Made by a program: the position numbers and the translations under genes. A stretch of DNA of 64,000 nucleotides from Amphirosellinia nigrospora. Lineage: Eukaryota > Ascomycota > Sordariomycetes > Xylariales > Xylariaceae. Of the stretch, positions 36,701-47,912 are shown piece after piece. Location: assembly GCA_004123355.1 (NCBI GenBank), contig SCHM01000001.1:2348001-2412000 (forward strand). Reading direction: 5' to 3'. The notes under the pieces are model-generated. The model was not told the DNA's origin. It did no database searches and saw nothing but the letters and a program-made list of their open reading frames with translations. How positions within the stretch are numbered: position 1 is the stretch's first letter; the number at the start of each line of letters is the position of its first letter.

Positions 36701-39700
36701 GGCATCGGCCATCCGAACTCCCACCGGGTTTCATTTCCTCGTCCTGGGCGTAGACAAAGCCAACACCCGCTACCTCGCTCTTGTGTCTTCTCTCACATCG
36801 ATACTCGACGTTCCCAGGGAATCTGCTTTGAAAGTTGATTCTCCGAACATTTCGGATGTTGCTTATCTCGCGCACGTTGCCACCGAGCTCGTCGCTATGG
36901 CCATCGTCGAGCCCCTCTTCGCAGGCCAGAAGCTGGTATTGCATAGAACCCCTGAGGCAATCACACGGAGCACCGTTGAGCTGGCATCAACTAAAGGTAT
37001 AGACGTGATACTCACGGCAAACTCGGGAGACAAGATACAATCTTTCGCCCCTAGCGTCGTGTTCCCACGATTTGCTCCACGCTCTGAAGTGGCGCGGTTA
37101 CTGCCGTCTAACATAGCCTGTTTTGTCGGGTTTTCCAATCCTCAAGACGGCGAGAATGAATTAGCCATCCTTTCCTGCATCCCGACCCACTGTCGCAGGG
37201 AGAACCGAAACACCCTCTTTTCCACGGCTGGCATTAGCACAGGTTGCTCGCCAGCTATTCTTGGGCAAGTTCTATCACGAGCCGTCCAACAAGCGGTGGC
37301 CGACGATTCATCTCCACTCACGTCAGTCACTTTGGACCAAGTCGTCAGAGGGGAGAGTAGTAGTGATCCGCTGACTGTGGTCGACTGGACATCGACGACC
37401 ACTTTGCCCACGCGGGTCTCGCGACTGGAATCGAGACAGCTATTCAAAGAGGACAAGACTTACTGGCTCGTCGGCCTCTCGGAGCACTCGGAATCTCTTT
37501 GTGCGATTGGATGGTGGAGAGAGGTGTGCGTTATCTCGTTCTCACAGTCGAAACCCCAAGATCGATCAGCGATGGATCGACGATCACAAGGCCAATGGGG
37601 TCGTTATTAAAATTCTACTCTGGTATGTGGCTCTATTTCGAACCTAACTCTGTCCCTAATTCATTATATGTCAATATGTCTGGCTGATATGTCTGGCTGA
37701 CACGTCTTTCTCTCTTCTGTGTAGCGATGTGACCGACGAGAAGGCTATCCGGGCCGTCCATCAGACTATTGTCGACACATTGCCTCCCATCGTTGGTCTC
37801 CTCAACGGCGCCATGGTGTTAAGAGATGTCTCCATCCGGAATATGGAATACGAACAGGTCACAGATGTCATCAGACCGAAGGTGCTGGGAAGTATCCATC
37901 TCGATCGCATCTTTCACGATGTCGAGCTTGACTTCTTCGTGCTCCTGTCCTCGATCAACTGCGTGATTGGGAACATCGGCCAAGCTAACTACGCCGCCGC
38001 CAACATGGGCATGATTGGTGTAGCTGGAAACCGCAGGAAGCGTGGGCTCCGATCATCTGTCGTGAACGTCGGCGCAATCATTGGGTCGGTTACATCACGC
38101 AATCCGCCCGCCAGCTTGACTTGACCGTCGCCAAGACGGCCATGATGCATCTCTCCGAGCAGGACTTCCACCAGATTTTCGCAGAATGCATGGAGGCGGG
38201 CCATCTCGACAACCCCAGCGGACCGGAGATATCAACCGGTCTTCTCGCTCTCACGCCCGAGTCAACGCACATCCCTCCGTGGTACCACGATCCCAAGTTT
38301 GCCCGATTCCGTATCCACAAGTCCGCCGCCAATAGCAACAACACGAAGGACAAGGTGAGCTCGGCGTCTATCCAAGAACGTCTCCAGGGCTGCCAAGCAG
38401 AGGAAGAAGTATCTCAAGTCATCACGCAGAGCTTCAGCGCCCAGTTGCGCAGAATCCTACAAATCTCAGCCGCGGATGATGAGCTAATGATGATGCGGGG
38501 TGTCGAGCTCGGCTTCGACTCGCTGATCTCGGTTGACGTACGCTCTTGGTTCCTCAAAAATTTCCAGGTCAGCATCCCAGTCCTCAAAATCATGGCCAGC
38601 GACGTGCGCATGTCAACACTAGTACGGCTTGCGGTCGAGGGTATTCCTGCCGATTTAGTTCCTGGGTTGGAGCAGGAGAATGCCATCTCACCCGTTTCTA
38701 CTTCGAGTACGCCAGCAGTGAGCTCACACCGAACACGCCCCCGACCGAGCGGGCGTCGACGCCATCCGACTCTGAGGAGCCTAAGGCCAGCGGTGGCATG
38801 GTCGACTGGAAGACGGAGACACTTGCGCCGGAGCCTGACACCAATCCTCTACTCTCGGACACGCCCGCTCCCCGGGCTCAGCCGCAGGTTGTCCTCCTCA
38901 CAGGGTGTGCCGGGTTGCTAGGACATCACCTCCTCAACACGCTAGCAGCAGATTCGTCGATTCGCAAGATAATCTGTGTGGCCGTTCGGAAACTGTCGGA
39001 GCGGCTCGAGACTAAGCAACTCCCACCTCCAAGCGACCGCATTGTCTACTACGAAGGCGACCTAACGCAGCCGCGTTTTAGCCTCGCCAACGATACATGG
39101 GCGAGCATCTTCAACGAGGTAGACGCCGTCATCCACAACGGTTCCGACACGTCGCACCTCAAGTACTACTCGGCGCTGCGGCAGGCCAACGTAGTGTCGA
39201 CGCGACAGTTAGTCGCCGCGTGCCTTCGGCGCATGGTACCATTTCACTACATATCGTCGGCAGGCGTGGCACTATTCGCGGAGCGTGACGCTTTTCCTCC
39301 ATCTCGTGCACGCAGACGGGCAAAAAGCCACCAGCCGACGGCTCCCACGGCTACATGTGCGGCAAGTGGGTTGGCGAGAGCATGCTGGAGGCAGTGCAGG
39401 CCCGCCACCCAGCACTACGCATCGTGATCCAGCGCCCGTCGACCATCATTCGCGAGGGATGACGCGAGGTCCAGCGTGCCGGCTTCGATTGGGTCAACGT
39501 CCTACTCCATTATGCTCATAAGACGCGCACAGTGCCGCGCGTCGACCACAACGCCGGCGCCTTCGACCTCGTCTCCATAAAGACCTGTTGTCAAGACGTG
39601 ATGCGTGAACTGCAGGCTGCTCGGGCGAAGATAACAGCATCACATACGTCAACAATGTCGGCGATATCATCATCCCATGACTGCCATGGCGGACATAGGC

Positions 39701-39859
39701 CTAGACAAGACTGGCGAACGATACGCGGTGACACCTATGGACGACTGGATTCGCAAAGTCGTCGACGCGGGTATGCACCCGGCCGTTGCTGCGCTCATCG
39801 AGACTTTCGATGAGCCTGGGGTTGAAAAATATCCCAGGCTATTAAGGACAGTAGAGTAG
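30731..39859 (+). CDS. Highly reducing PKS-2: KS-AT-DH-cMeT-ER0-KR-ACP with terminal thioester reductase
   Basis: This is an iterative HR-PKS. The start is ATG 30731. [17 protein letters not shown]; intron 31264-31391 falls exactly between DTA and CSSS, and intron 31825-31893 is inside [21 protein letters not shown] (32575) and GHSSGEIAA (32828). [17 protein letters not shown] (about 33820) and [11 protein letters not shown] (34355). cMeT: LEI..GAGTGAATKNILG (35250-35370), [12 protein letters not shown], and [21 protein letters not shown]. An ER-like, apparently inactive region runs 35930-37450 ([21 protein letters not shown]). KR: VGLS with DVTDE and [19 protein letters not shown] (Ser/Tyr). 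[20 protein letters not shown] (38497). [16 protein letters not shown] (38890), [12 protein letters not shown] and [11 protein letters not shown] (YxxxK). The stop is 39857-39859. At least fifteen single-base frame breaks occur (for example 30752, 30880, 32310, 32828, 33500, 34430, 36420, 38110, 38710, 39300), but no domain core is missing. There is no NRPS C-A-T module. Reductive release to an aldehyde or alcohol is expected from the R domain. Confidence 0.9.
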
Positions 39860-40844
39860 TTGGTTGCTGTCTGCCAATCCTAAACAATCTTTTCCCCCCC
39901 CAAAGCGATGCGCTGTGGCCCTTTCGTTATTTCGATGAGTTATCGCGTTTGATGCTCCAACGAACGGAGTACAGCATAACTCAAACAACTCATTTACTCA
40001 TATTTCCCGTCGGATTCGGCTGTGCGGTGTTGGAGGTGCTGTTCTTTGGGCCATTACAGATCGTGGTATGGGAAGCGTATTATCGTACCAATAGCAGTCA
40101 AACCTCCAACGCGAGGAGACTGCGGGATTCAAGTGGCGCGGGGCTAGCGCGATTCTGAGTTCATATCGGTCTGGGACTTGTGTTTTTTTGTTCCTGGTCA
40201 TGTTTACTTTTAATAAATTATGATATGACTATTCGAGGTCATCACTATGCGAGGTTCTGTTTAGTATATGTCAAGCCATAAGGTTCAATCTTTTGTTCCG
40301 GGAGGAAGGTAAATTGCTTCGCGACACTCACGCGAATGTAATCAAGCTAACCCATTGCTGTTTGTGGCTGTCTAGAGTGGCTTGTGTGGCTGTGTAGAAA
40401 TTAGCTGTCAAATGAGGAATAGATATTAAGGAGGGTAACGCAACAAATAATATGATCCACGAATAGCAACAGTAAGACTAAGTGCTGATAATTACTGACA
40501 ATCAATGGCTTGGGCTCCATCCACCCGTTGAGCTTTTTACCATTTCAAAGCTCGCGACGTCGCCAAGGACATGATCCGTACCCAAAGGGCAACAGTTAAT
40601 TAAAGCGACGCGTAAAGAAAACGGCGTTTTTTCGGGTTAGGTGGTTACTGATTACGTTGCGCAAGAAATTAGCAAGTACCGGTGAAAGAACTTGATTCCA
40701 TTTTCCATCTCTGTCTGTATAGAAGGGGAAGTACAGGCCATCTACTACAATCAGTTGATAGCTACCCCTAACAAACCCTTGTAACAATCCTTTAAACATT
40801 AAAACACACCCTTTTTTTCATCATAAGTTCATAACCATGTACAC
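39860..40844. other. Convergent intergenic region PKS-2 / STE3
   Basis: A poly-C tract lies at about 39893-39900 and AT-rich 3' sequence follows. A 67-codon open frame at 40596-40799 (minus) has no recognisable domain. No gene is supported. Confidence 0.5.
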
Positions 40845-42691
40845 TTAGTGCGCAGCACCAATATCGTCACTGATGTCCGTCCACGCATCACTTGCAGTGT
40901 AGACGCTCGCAAACGTGGGTTCTCGAGGAAAGCTTGTGTTCTCTACCTCGCGGGCACGGACCATCCCAGCATCATTCCCACGTCGCATATTGAGTGTGGA
41001 GCGCTGATGCGCGACCTGGCGTACCTGGAGCGGTCTTTCAAGTCGCCAATTTGCCTCTGGTGTGTCACTGACCAAGATAGAATCCGAATCGCGCCATGAG
41101 TCCGCCTTCGGGGTACTGTACAGGGGGAGCATGGGGATAGAGTCGCCGTGGTTGAGGTCGGTCGCGTTGCCCGTCGTCTTGTTACCTGCGTCGTTTGCGT
41201 CGGCGCTGCTCGGGGTGCGACTCCGGAGAGAGGGAATGCGGAGCGAGTGCCGCATCGATCGCAGCGTGGGCGTTCGGAGGGTGAATCTTGGGCGCAGCGA
41301 GGAGTATCGGGGTGGGATCACTGGCGGGGTGTTGATTCCGGTTCGTGATAGCCAAGGCGCTTGTGACTTAGCTTTAGCCTTTCGAGCTGTGTCGGGTTGC
41401 TGAATTGCGGGCTTCCTAGAGTCGGGTACTAGGCTAAACAAGCTTTGGATGTTAGTCTTGTAGTTGCACGACGGACGATGATAGCAACATACTGGTGCTC
41501 TTTTGAGTCTTTGGTGGATTTCGGTAGCAGTTTTTTCTGCTTCCTCGACTCCCATCGCTTTCATTGACCGGACTGGGATCTCGCTTCTTTCCCAGCTTGA
41601 GCTTGTGGAGGAAACTCTGAAGCCCACGTTTTGGGAATATTGACGGTACATCTGCTGAGCGTCCATCGTCGTACCAAAGAATGCCACGATGACGATGGTC
41701 GTCGCGATGGCAACCAGGGTTGGTTCATGATTTCTGATGGAATGAGCCACGACGGGACGAAGAGAATGGTGTCCCACGGGTATGGTGTTGCGGACCAGTG
41801 CATCCTATGGTAGTCATATGCCTTATATGAAGAGACTGTGTCTTTGACGTTGCAGGCCAAGAAATAGATCATAACCGGTACATAGACTACCAAAATCGAG
41901 AGTGACATGTTGTAAAGTCGTCGGCGTGTGCGGTTCGCGCGAATCGAGATTTCACTATCAGACCTCAGAAATCCTCGTGTTTGCTTCGTAATGGCGTCAT
42001 ATCGTCGCCAAAGAAGGACTATGCAGAATTTCATCAGTAGGTAGTCTATAATAAGCGGACCCAAGCATCGCCCGGTAATCCAAGAAGTCGGTAGTACGCA
42101 CCAGCATAGGTACAGCCAGCAATGCGAACACGGCCGCGGGCACGTCATATACAATAACTTGGGCAAACTTGAATCATACACAGCCGAGCAACCTATAAGA
42201 GTGCCGATGATATAGCGTTGAGCGAGGTCGAACCACGTGAAGATTAGCTGAAAACAGGAATCGGGAAGATAATCGCAGCTTGAACAATGTTGCGCCGAAT
42301 CCTGTCCCTCCGATCGCGAGCTACTCTGGTGATCTTAACTTGTTGGGCGAGGTGGTACATAATGGCGAAGATCGAGGCAGCATAGATGGTCTGCAGAGGT
42401 ACCGATAGGTATACCTCGATGTCACAGAGACCCGTGCCGTCCCACCAGGTGCTCCAGTCATCATCGTGCCAGATGATGGCGTTGATAATAGTGGTGAGGT
42501 TCATAATCGCCACGTCGACGATGAACACCACCGGCGAACTCGCCATTGCGAACGAGCAGTCTGAAAGGTACCCAGCTAACCAAAATGCCCGAAAACGCCA
42601 ATATGACTCGTGACACGAGATTGGCTAGGAGGCCAGGGTTGCTTGTGTGCCCTTGCTCCATTGTTGGTAGAAGTTGAAGGAGTAGGTTCAC
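40845..42691 (-). CDS. ste3: STE3-family pheromone receptor (a-factor type GPCR)
   Basis: This is a seven-transmembrane mating-pheromone receptor. The start at 42691 (MNLLLQLLPTMEQ, or Met at 42661) leads to TM1-2 segments VSRVILAFSGILVSWVPFRLLVRNGEFAG and VVFIVDVAIMNLTTIINAIIW. The signature loop DDDWSTWWDGTGLCDIEVYL is close to the STE3 consensus W...WW.G.G.CDI. Next is VPLQTIYAASIFAIMYHLAQQV, then later TMs with MSLSILVVYVPVMIYFL. A long cytoplasmic C-tail of about 240 residues, rich in Ser/Arg/Pro, ends at TAG or similar near 40845. Frame shifts lie near 42541 (GEFAG/VVF), with introns or breaks near 42250-42180, around 42120-42050 and at about 41700 (NQPW/VAIATT). The direction is toward PKS-2. 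Its position beside a metabolite cluster is probably chance. Confidence 0.88.
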
Positions 42692-44728
42692 CGTGATGAG
42701 AAATTTACATGCACGCTGTTTTGGAACTATGTCACATTGCAGCGACGAGTTTCAACTCAGTACGCGTCCGTTTCGCGTTAGCGACCTAAACGTGAAACTA
42801 CGTGTTTATTTACCTACCTAAGTAGGTATTGTTGTGCTGTAGCCGAATAAGCAACGGACTTGTTGACAACTCTACGACTACCTGTCACGGTGCGTTTTAA
42901 GGAAGAGATATTAATATTGGACATTCCACACGTCTCTCACTGAATCCATAACGTTTATACAGTTTATTGAATTCTACTCTGCTCTTATTCATTAGTATAT
43001 ATGGAAATGGATAGTATTGCGTACAACCTCATGCCGCCTTGTTGTCTCTCAAAGTCTCCCTATAATTATGTGGTATAATCGATACCTGGCTAGGCATGTG
43101 GCAGTGTAATCAACTTCACGCAAAAGTAAATAAGCTAAGCTCAGAATAACCGCTATAAAGGACCAACGAGCTTTGCATAACGAAACAGATTCTTCAGTAC
43201 TCTGTGTACTGTCACGGTATATAGGGGTCAAGAAACCGCTCCTACTTCAAGGTCTAGATCAAACTAGAACTGACAGTATAAAAGATGCTAGGACACTCAT
43301 TCCTTATTCAATCCAATCTACGTACCTATTTAGTTTATACCTAAAACATTGCATGCCTCGGTTTGTCAAAATCCGTGCTCGGTATTGTACGAGTGTCTGG
43401 AAGGTCTGGACACTGACCAACAAGTTTGAAGAAGCCGGGAATCCGCTGATCAATACCTTTCATCTGCACCCCGCAAGCTTCTTACTCTTTATCGAGGACA
43501 CGGTCCCTCCCGAGGTACCCTTACTTTAGCCAACTGACTCATCGTATCTAATCAATGTGGCGATGGAACGTAGTATTTCATGGGTAGCTTTAACAAAGTT
43601 GTATATTAGTATCGCTTCAACTGCAGCCACTAAATATCATAGATCCCATAAGTATCGATACAGTGCTCGGCTTTTGGTTGCACGTACCGCATGAAAAGGA
43701 TTGATTCCGCAATTGGGAATCAGAAACTCTATCCCCTACCGGCGAGCGGGGTCTGTGGGCTTCAACTAAGCAACAACAGCCCAGCTAATGGTATGGAAGC
43801 CGCGACGGGTACGGTGTATCTGAGTAACCAGGTACCTACCTATGTGCATTTCATTGAGGGACGATCGCTTACGGAAGCCGCGAGCCTCTTGCTTCATTTA
43901 AGCTAAGCCTCAAACCGCCCTTGGCATCCAGGTACCTACACGATGTACTGCACAAGCCGAGCTTATAAGCAGTGTGGACCATGGACAAAACCATGGACAA
44001 AACCTTGGTCAACACCCATCCAGGCATTAACACACACCAGATCAATTGGTGGCAACAATTCACAGTCACAAATCCTGAAGCTGGAGAAAACCTGCGCTGC
44101 CGCTGATGATCTTTCAATGATTTTTCTTAGGATACGGTGCTTCCAATATCAACAGACTATGGGCACTGAAGGAGATATCGAAAGCACGGCCTTCTCTTAT
44201 TTCCTATGGTGAAGCAAACCTTGTTAACGATCAACGGCCGTATTTCCCATGACTTCGTCCGAAATATATCAATCAGAACGTCATTAACTCTACTAAGGTA
44301 CTTGAAAACTAATATCTAAGTATATAAGCCGCGTTGGGATATATATACAATCTTCCTCCGCATTATGGTACCTTGTGAGTTTGCCAATAATAGGGGTACC
44401 TTTACGTCAGCTCCCTAGACACGGCATGGCACGGAAACCATAATCTAGAACCTGCCTTCTTCCGGATTTCACGTACTCAATGACGAATTAGTAAACTTAA
44501 CAGCTGCTGACGCTCCCTGGTTCTCTTCCCTATCTCTCCCGCTCTTCTTTCCCAACGTCCCACATTTCCCCGCGCTACTAAACGATTATTCACGATCTTT
44601 TCATTCACGGAACGGCAATCTCATTAGTTTCCACTAGACCTCTTATGAGAAACTTATTCTTTTATTCTTTCTAGTTGATTGCTTCTGTGGAACGTGCGAG
44701 TACCATCCGCCCTAAAGTCCTCATCGCG
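42692..44728. promoter_or_regulatory. 2-kb divergent region STE3 / MFS transporter
   Basis: No supported gene. A near-palindromic TACCTACCTAAGTAGGTA word lies at about 42812-42829. A 12-bp unit (CATGGACAAAAC) is repeated twice at about 43979-44002. Other frames, such as 43173-43529 (plus), are featureless. Confidence 0.45.
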
Positions 44729-47397
44729 ATGCTTCACGATACTACGGAGAAGGACCCCAGTGTACGTGCAGGTACAACTGGCTCGAATAGGAACTCCATT
44801 GGGGACTCGACCCGGTAATTTCTCTACTCCCTGTCGATAGTCTGGGTTTATTGACAATGACGCGGTTAGTGACCCGCCAGCCGCTGGGGGCAACGATGGA
44901 TGTATTAAATCTAGCGGGAACGGACAGGGCGCCGAACAATGCCTGGACAGCGGAAGCGATAAGAACGCTACAAGCAATTCTGATGGGACGACAACTCTTA
45001 ATGGTAGCCAGGCCCCCTCAGAGCTAGCTTTGCCACTGCACCGGGTGTAGCTCAAGTCGATGGCGCCCGTGATGCTGAGAAGCAGCCAGTCGCGGAAGAG
45101 GACAGCAAACGGGAACTAACAGAGGACGACTGCGAGTTGGAATTAGGCTATGCTTTCTCGAGGCGGAAGAAATGGTGGATCTTGTGCGTCATCTTCCTCG
45201 TGCAAACCTCGATGAACTTTAACACCTCGCTTTATTCCAACGGCATCCTTGGCATCTCGCAGGAATTCCAAGTCTCGCCAAGTAGCCCGTGCTGGCGCTG
45301 CCATCTTTTATCACCTACGCCTTCGGTTGCGAGCTATGGGCCCCGTGGTCTGAAGAGTTCGGCCGATGTCGAATCCTGCAGCTCTCCCTACTACTCACCA
45401 ATATCTGGACTCTCCCAGTGGGCTTCGCTCCAAACATTACCACTGTTCTGATCAGCCGCGCTCTAGGTGGACTGTCCACCGCCGGTGGTAGTGTGACCCT
45501 TGGGATGATTGCCGATATGTATGATAGCGATCACCAACAATATGCTATTGCCTTTGTGTAAGTCATTGTCTTCCGTATGTTAGCTGTTTGCACGCCGAAG
45601 AGAGTAGATCATTAATGCCTTGAGTTACGCAGTGTCTTCTCGTCTGTCGCGGGCTCTATTCTCGGACCAATCGTTGGAGGCTTCGTCGAGATGTTACCTT
45701 CGCATCAAGCTTGGCGCTGGGTGCACCTGGATACAGCTCATATTTGGCGTGTCCGTGCAGGCACTCCATCTTTTCACCGTGCCTGAGACGCGGACGACAA
45801 TCCTGATGGATAGGACTGCCCGAAAGCGTAGAAAGACGCGGCAGGACATCAACGTATATGGGCCTGGCGAAATGAACCCCTTAAAGGAACGCTTCACTTT
45901 CGCTGAGCTTATGGAGACGTGGTCGCGAGCGTTCAAGATGCTCATCACCGAGCCCATTGTTAGAATTCTGTCCTTACTCTCTGGAGCGTCTGATGCTATT
46001 GTCTTCATGCAGATCCAGTCGATGAATCTTATTTATAAACAATGGGGCTTCAATTCCTGGCAGATAGGACTCGCCTTCGTCCCGTTCGCTGTCGGTTATT
46101 TCATTGCATGGATGATATTCATCCCGACCTTTCAGCGCAGCCAACGCAAACGAGAAGAGCAACCCCACGATGACCACGCACAATTCGAGTCCAGATTGCA
46201 ACCGATGCTCTACCTATCGGTATTTTTGCCCATTGGCCTCCTTGTCTTTGGTGCTGGGAGCATCCCTACTGCCCATTGGATCGTCAGCATGATCGGCACG
46301 GGCTTAATTGGCATCGCGAATTATTCCATCTACATGGCAACAATCGATTATATGGTTTGCGCATACGGTCCTTACTCGGCCTCAGCGACTGGCGGAAACG
46401 GCCTTGCTCGAGACTTCTTGGCTGGTGCTCTCACCCCAGTCGCCGTGCCCTTTTACCTCAACTTGGCGCCTGAGAGGTCGAGAAGCTTAATGCTGGGTTC
46501 CTTTGTGCTCTGCGTGATCTCGGTGATTCTAGTCGGATTCGCCTGGAGTGTCTATTATAAGGGTTCCTTCTATCGTCGCAGCTCACCATTTGCCCAGCGG
46601 TTGAGTTCGGGACGCGACGGGATCTCAGGTACCCACCCTCGCCTGAGCGCCCTCAAGAACCCTCTCTTGCGCAGGCTATTATACCCCCGGATTCCAACGT
46701 CTGGGAGGCATTCAACGGACGGCCCAGAATCTCTGCTCGACAGCCTTCCTTTGGTCCCACGTCCGCGCGCGGCGCGTACATGGCCAGCGTCCACGCCGCC
46801 TCTCGCCGCCAGAGCCGACACAACAGCAGGAACCCCAGCGCAAACGTCAGCCGACGAAACAGCCACGAGAGGCTGCAGGAAGCGGCGGTACCGCCGGGTC
46901 TAGTGGGATTGATGAACTTGCAGGAACACCCGCGGCTTATCGAGGCGCAACCCTCTAGGGATCGGCATAGCATGAGCGAGCAGAGCGTCTACGAGTCCGA
47001 TGCCAGCAATCAACCCGCACAGTCGCACGAATCCCCACGCGTTCAACATGTCGAGTACGCCGATGAACCAGCCCACGAGTCTAATAATCCATACGAGCAC
47101 CCAGACAACCTGGAATCGCCACCGAGCATTGAACGTCCCGAGCACCATGGCGGACGAACACGTCGACTTACTCCCGCCGAGGCCGTGGAGCAGCCTAGAG
47201 AGATACCGACCGTCGTATTAACCATGTGCCACGATCCGGATCCGGATCCGGATCCGGCTGGGCGCGCGGATGAGCCGCAACTGTCCCAGACCTTGGCTAT
47301 TTCGACTACCCCACCACCCCAATCCGAACAGCACTCGGCGCACCCGGATGATTCCCCGCATGCTCCTGCAGAGACTCGTAACCAGGGAGATAACTGA
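44729..47397 (+). CDS. MFS transporter, DHA1 (polyamine/drug:H+ antiporter) type, with long hydrophilic tail
   Basis: This is a plasma-membrane multi-drug or polyamine-type exporter. A hydrophilic N-terminus from ATG 44729 leads to ELGYAFSRRKKWWILCVIFLVQTSMNFNTSLY (TM1), QVARAGAAIF.ITYAFGCELWAPWSEEFGR (loop 2/3), ILQLSLLLTNIWTLPVGFAPN, LISRALGGLSTAGGSVTLGMIADMY, intron 45558-45632, FSSVAGSILGPIVGGFV, the family loop FTVPETRTTILMDRTARKRRK, GPGEMNPLKERFT, LLSGASDAIVFMQIQSMNLIY, and later TMs up to about 46560. A long Arg/Ser/Pro-rich tail of about 270 residues follows, ending NQGDN at 47395-47397. Frame breaks lie near 44820, 45050, 45280, 45305, 45720 and about 46610. It could export the metabolite but lies beyond the STE3 gene, so a cluster role is doubtful. 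Confidence 0.85.
47233..47256. repeat. Four tandem GATCCG hexamers inside the MFS tail
   Basis: Four perfect 6-bp units encode an Asp-Pro run in the C-terminal tail. The length is a multiple of three, so copy changes would keep frame. Confidence 0.9.
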
Positions 47398-47912
47398 TCA
47401 CCCTAATGCCGTTAAAAATAATATTTAAAAAACATTAAAAAAAGTTGGCATTGGCGATTTGGAGAAATACGATGCGTCATATCTGATTTCCGTCCCTTTC
47501 TTTTACTTTTTTTCTTTTTTTTTTCGATTTCATGATATTGGGTAAAAGCGTATTGGTCGGGATGGAATAGCGGTTTGTGTGTGCTTATCATCAAAACTAT
47601 CGTCGACACAAGGTTAGGCAACATAATATTACTAGTAGCTCTTAAGAAATCATGAATCGTTTTCTTTGCAAGATTGGGGACCCGTTGATCACAGTCGTTT
47701 TAGTCATTGGTAAAAGACAAGAATACAAGGAAAACCTAATGAAAATTGACAGACCCTTACATCAATCAAAGCAGGAAAATTCATTGATTTAACAGCTTCA
47801 ATTTGCTTGATTTATATATCTATCGTGTATCATAAAACTTCCGATTTCTGGTCGGCCTCCGTATCTATCCTGACACTGGCGCATGTATACCTCGGCACTT
47901 TGGCACATTATA
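47398..47912. other. Convergent intergenic region MFS / Doa10
   Basis: AT-rich 3' sequence has T and A tracts near 47430-47525. No gene is seen. Confidence 0.5.

Noticed and set aside
30731-39859. PKS-2 as a decayed pseudogene because of many frame breaks
   Set aside because: Domain cores and catalytic residues are all present, breaks are single-base, and equal breaks occur in likely essential genes, so consensus error is the simpler reading.
40596-40799. 67-codon minus-strand open frame beside STE3
   Set aside because: No motif or family resemblance, and a length expected by chance.
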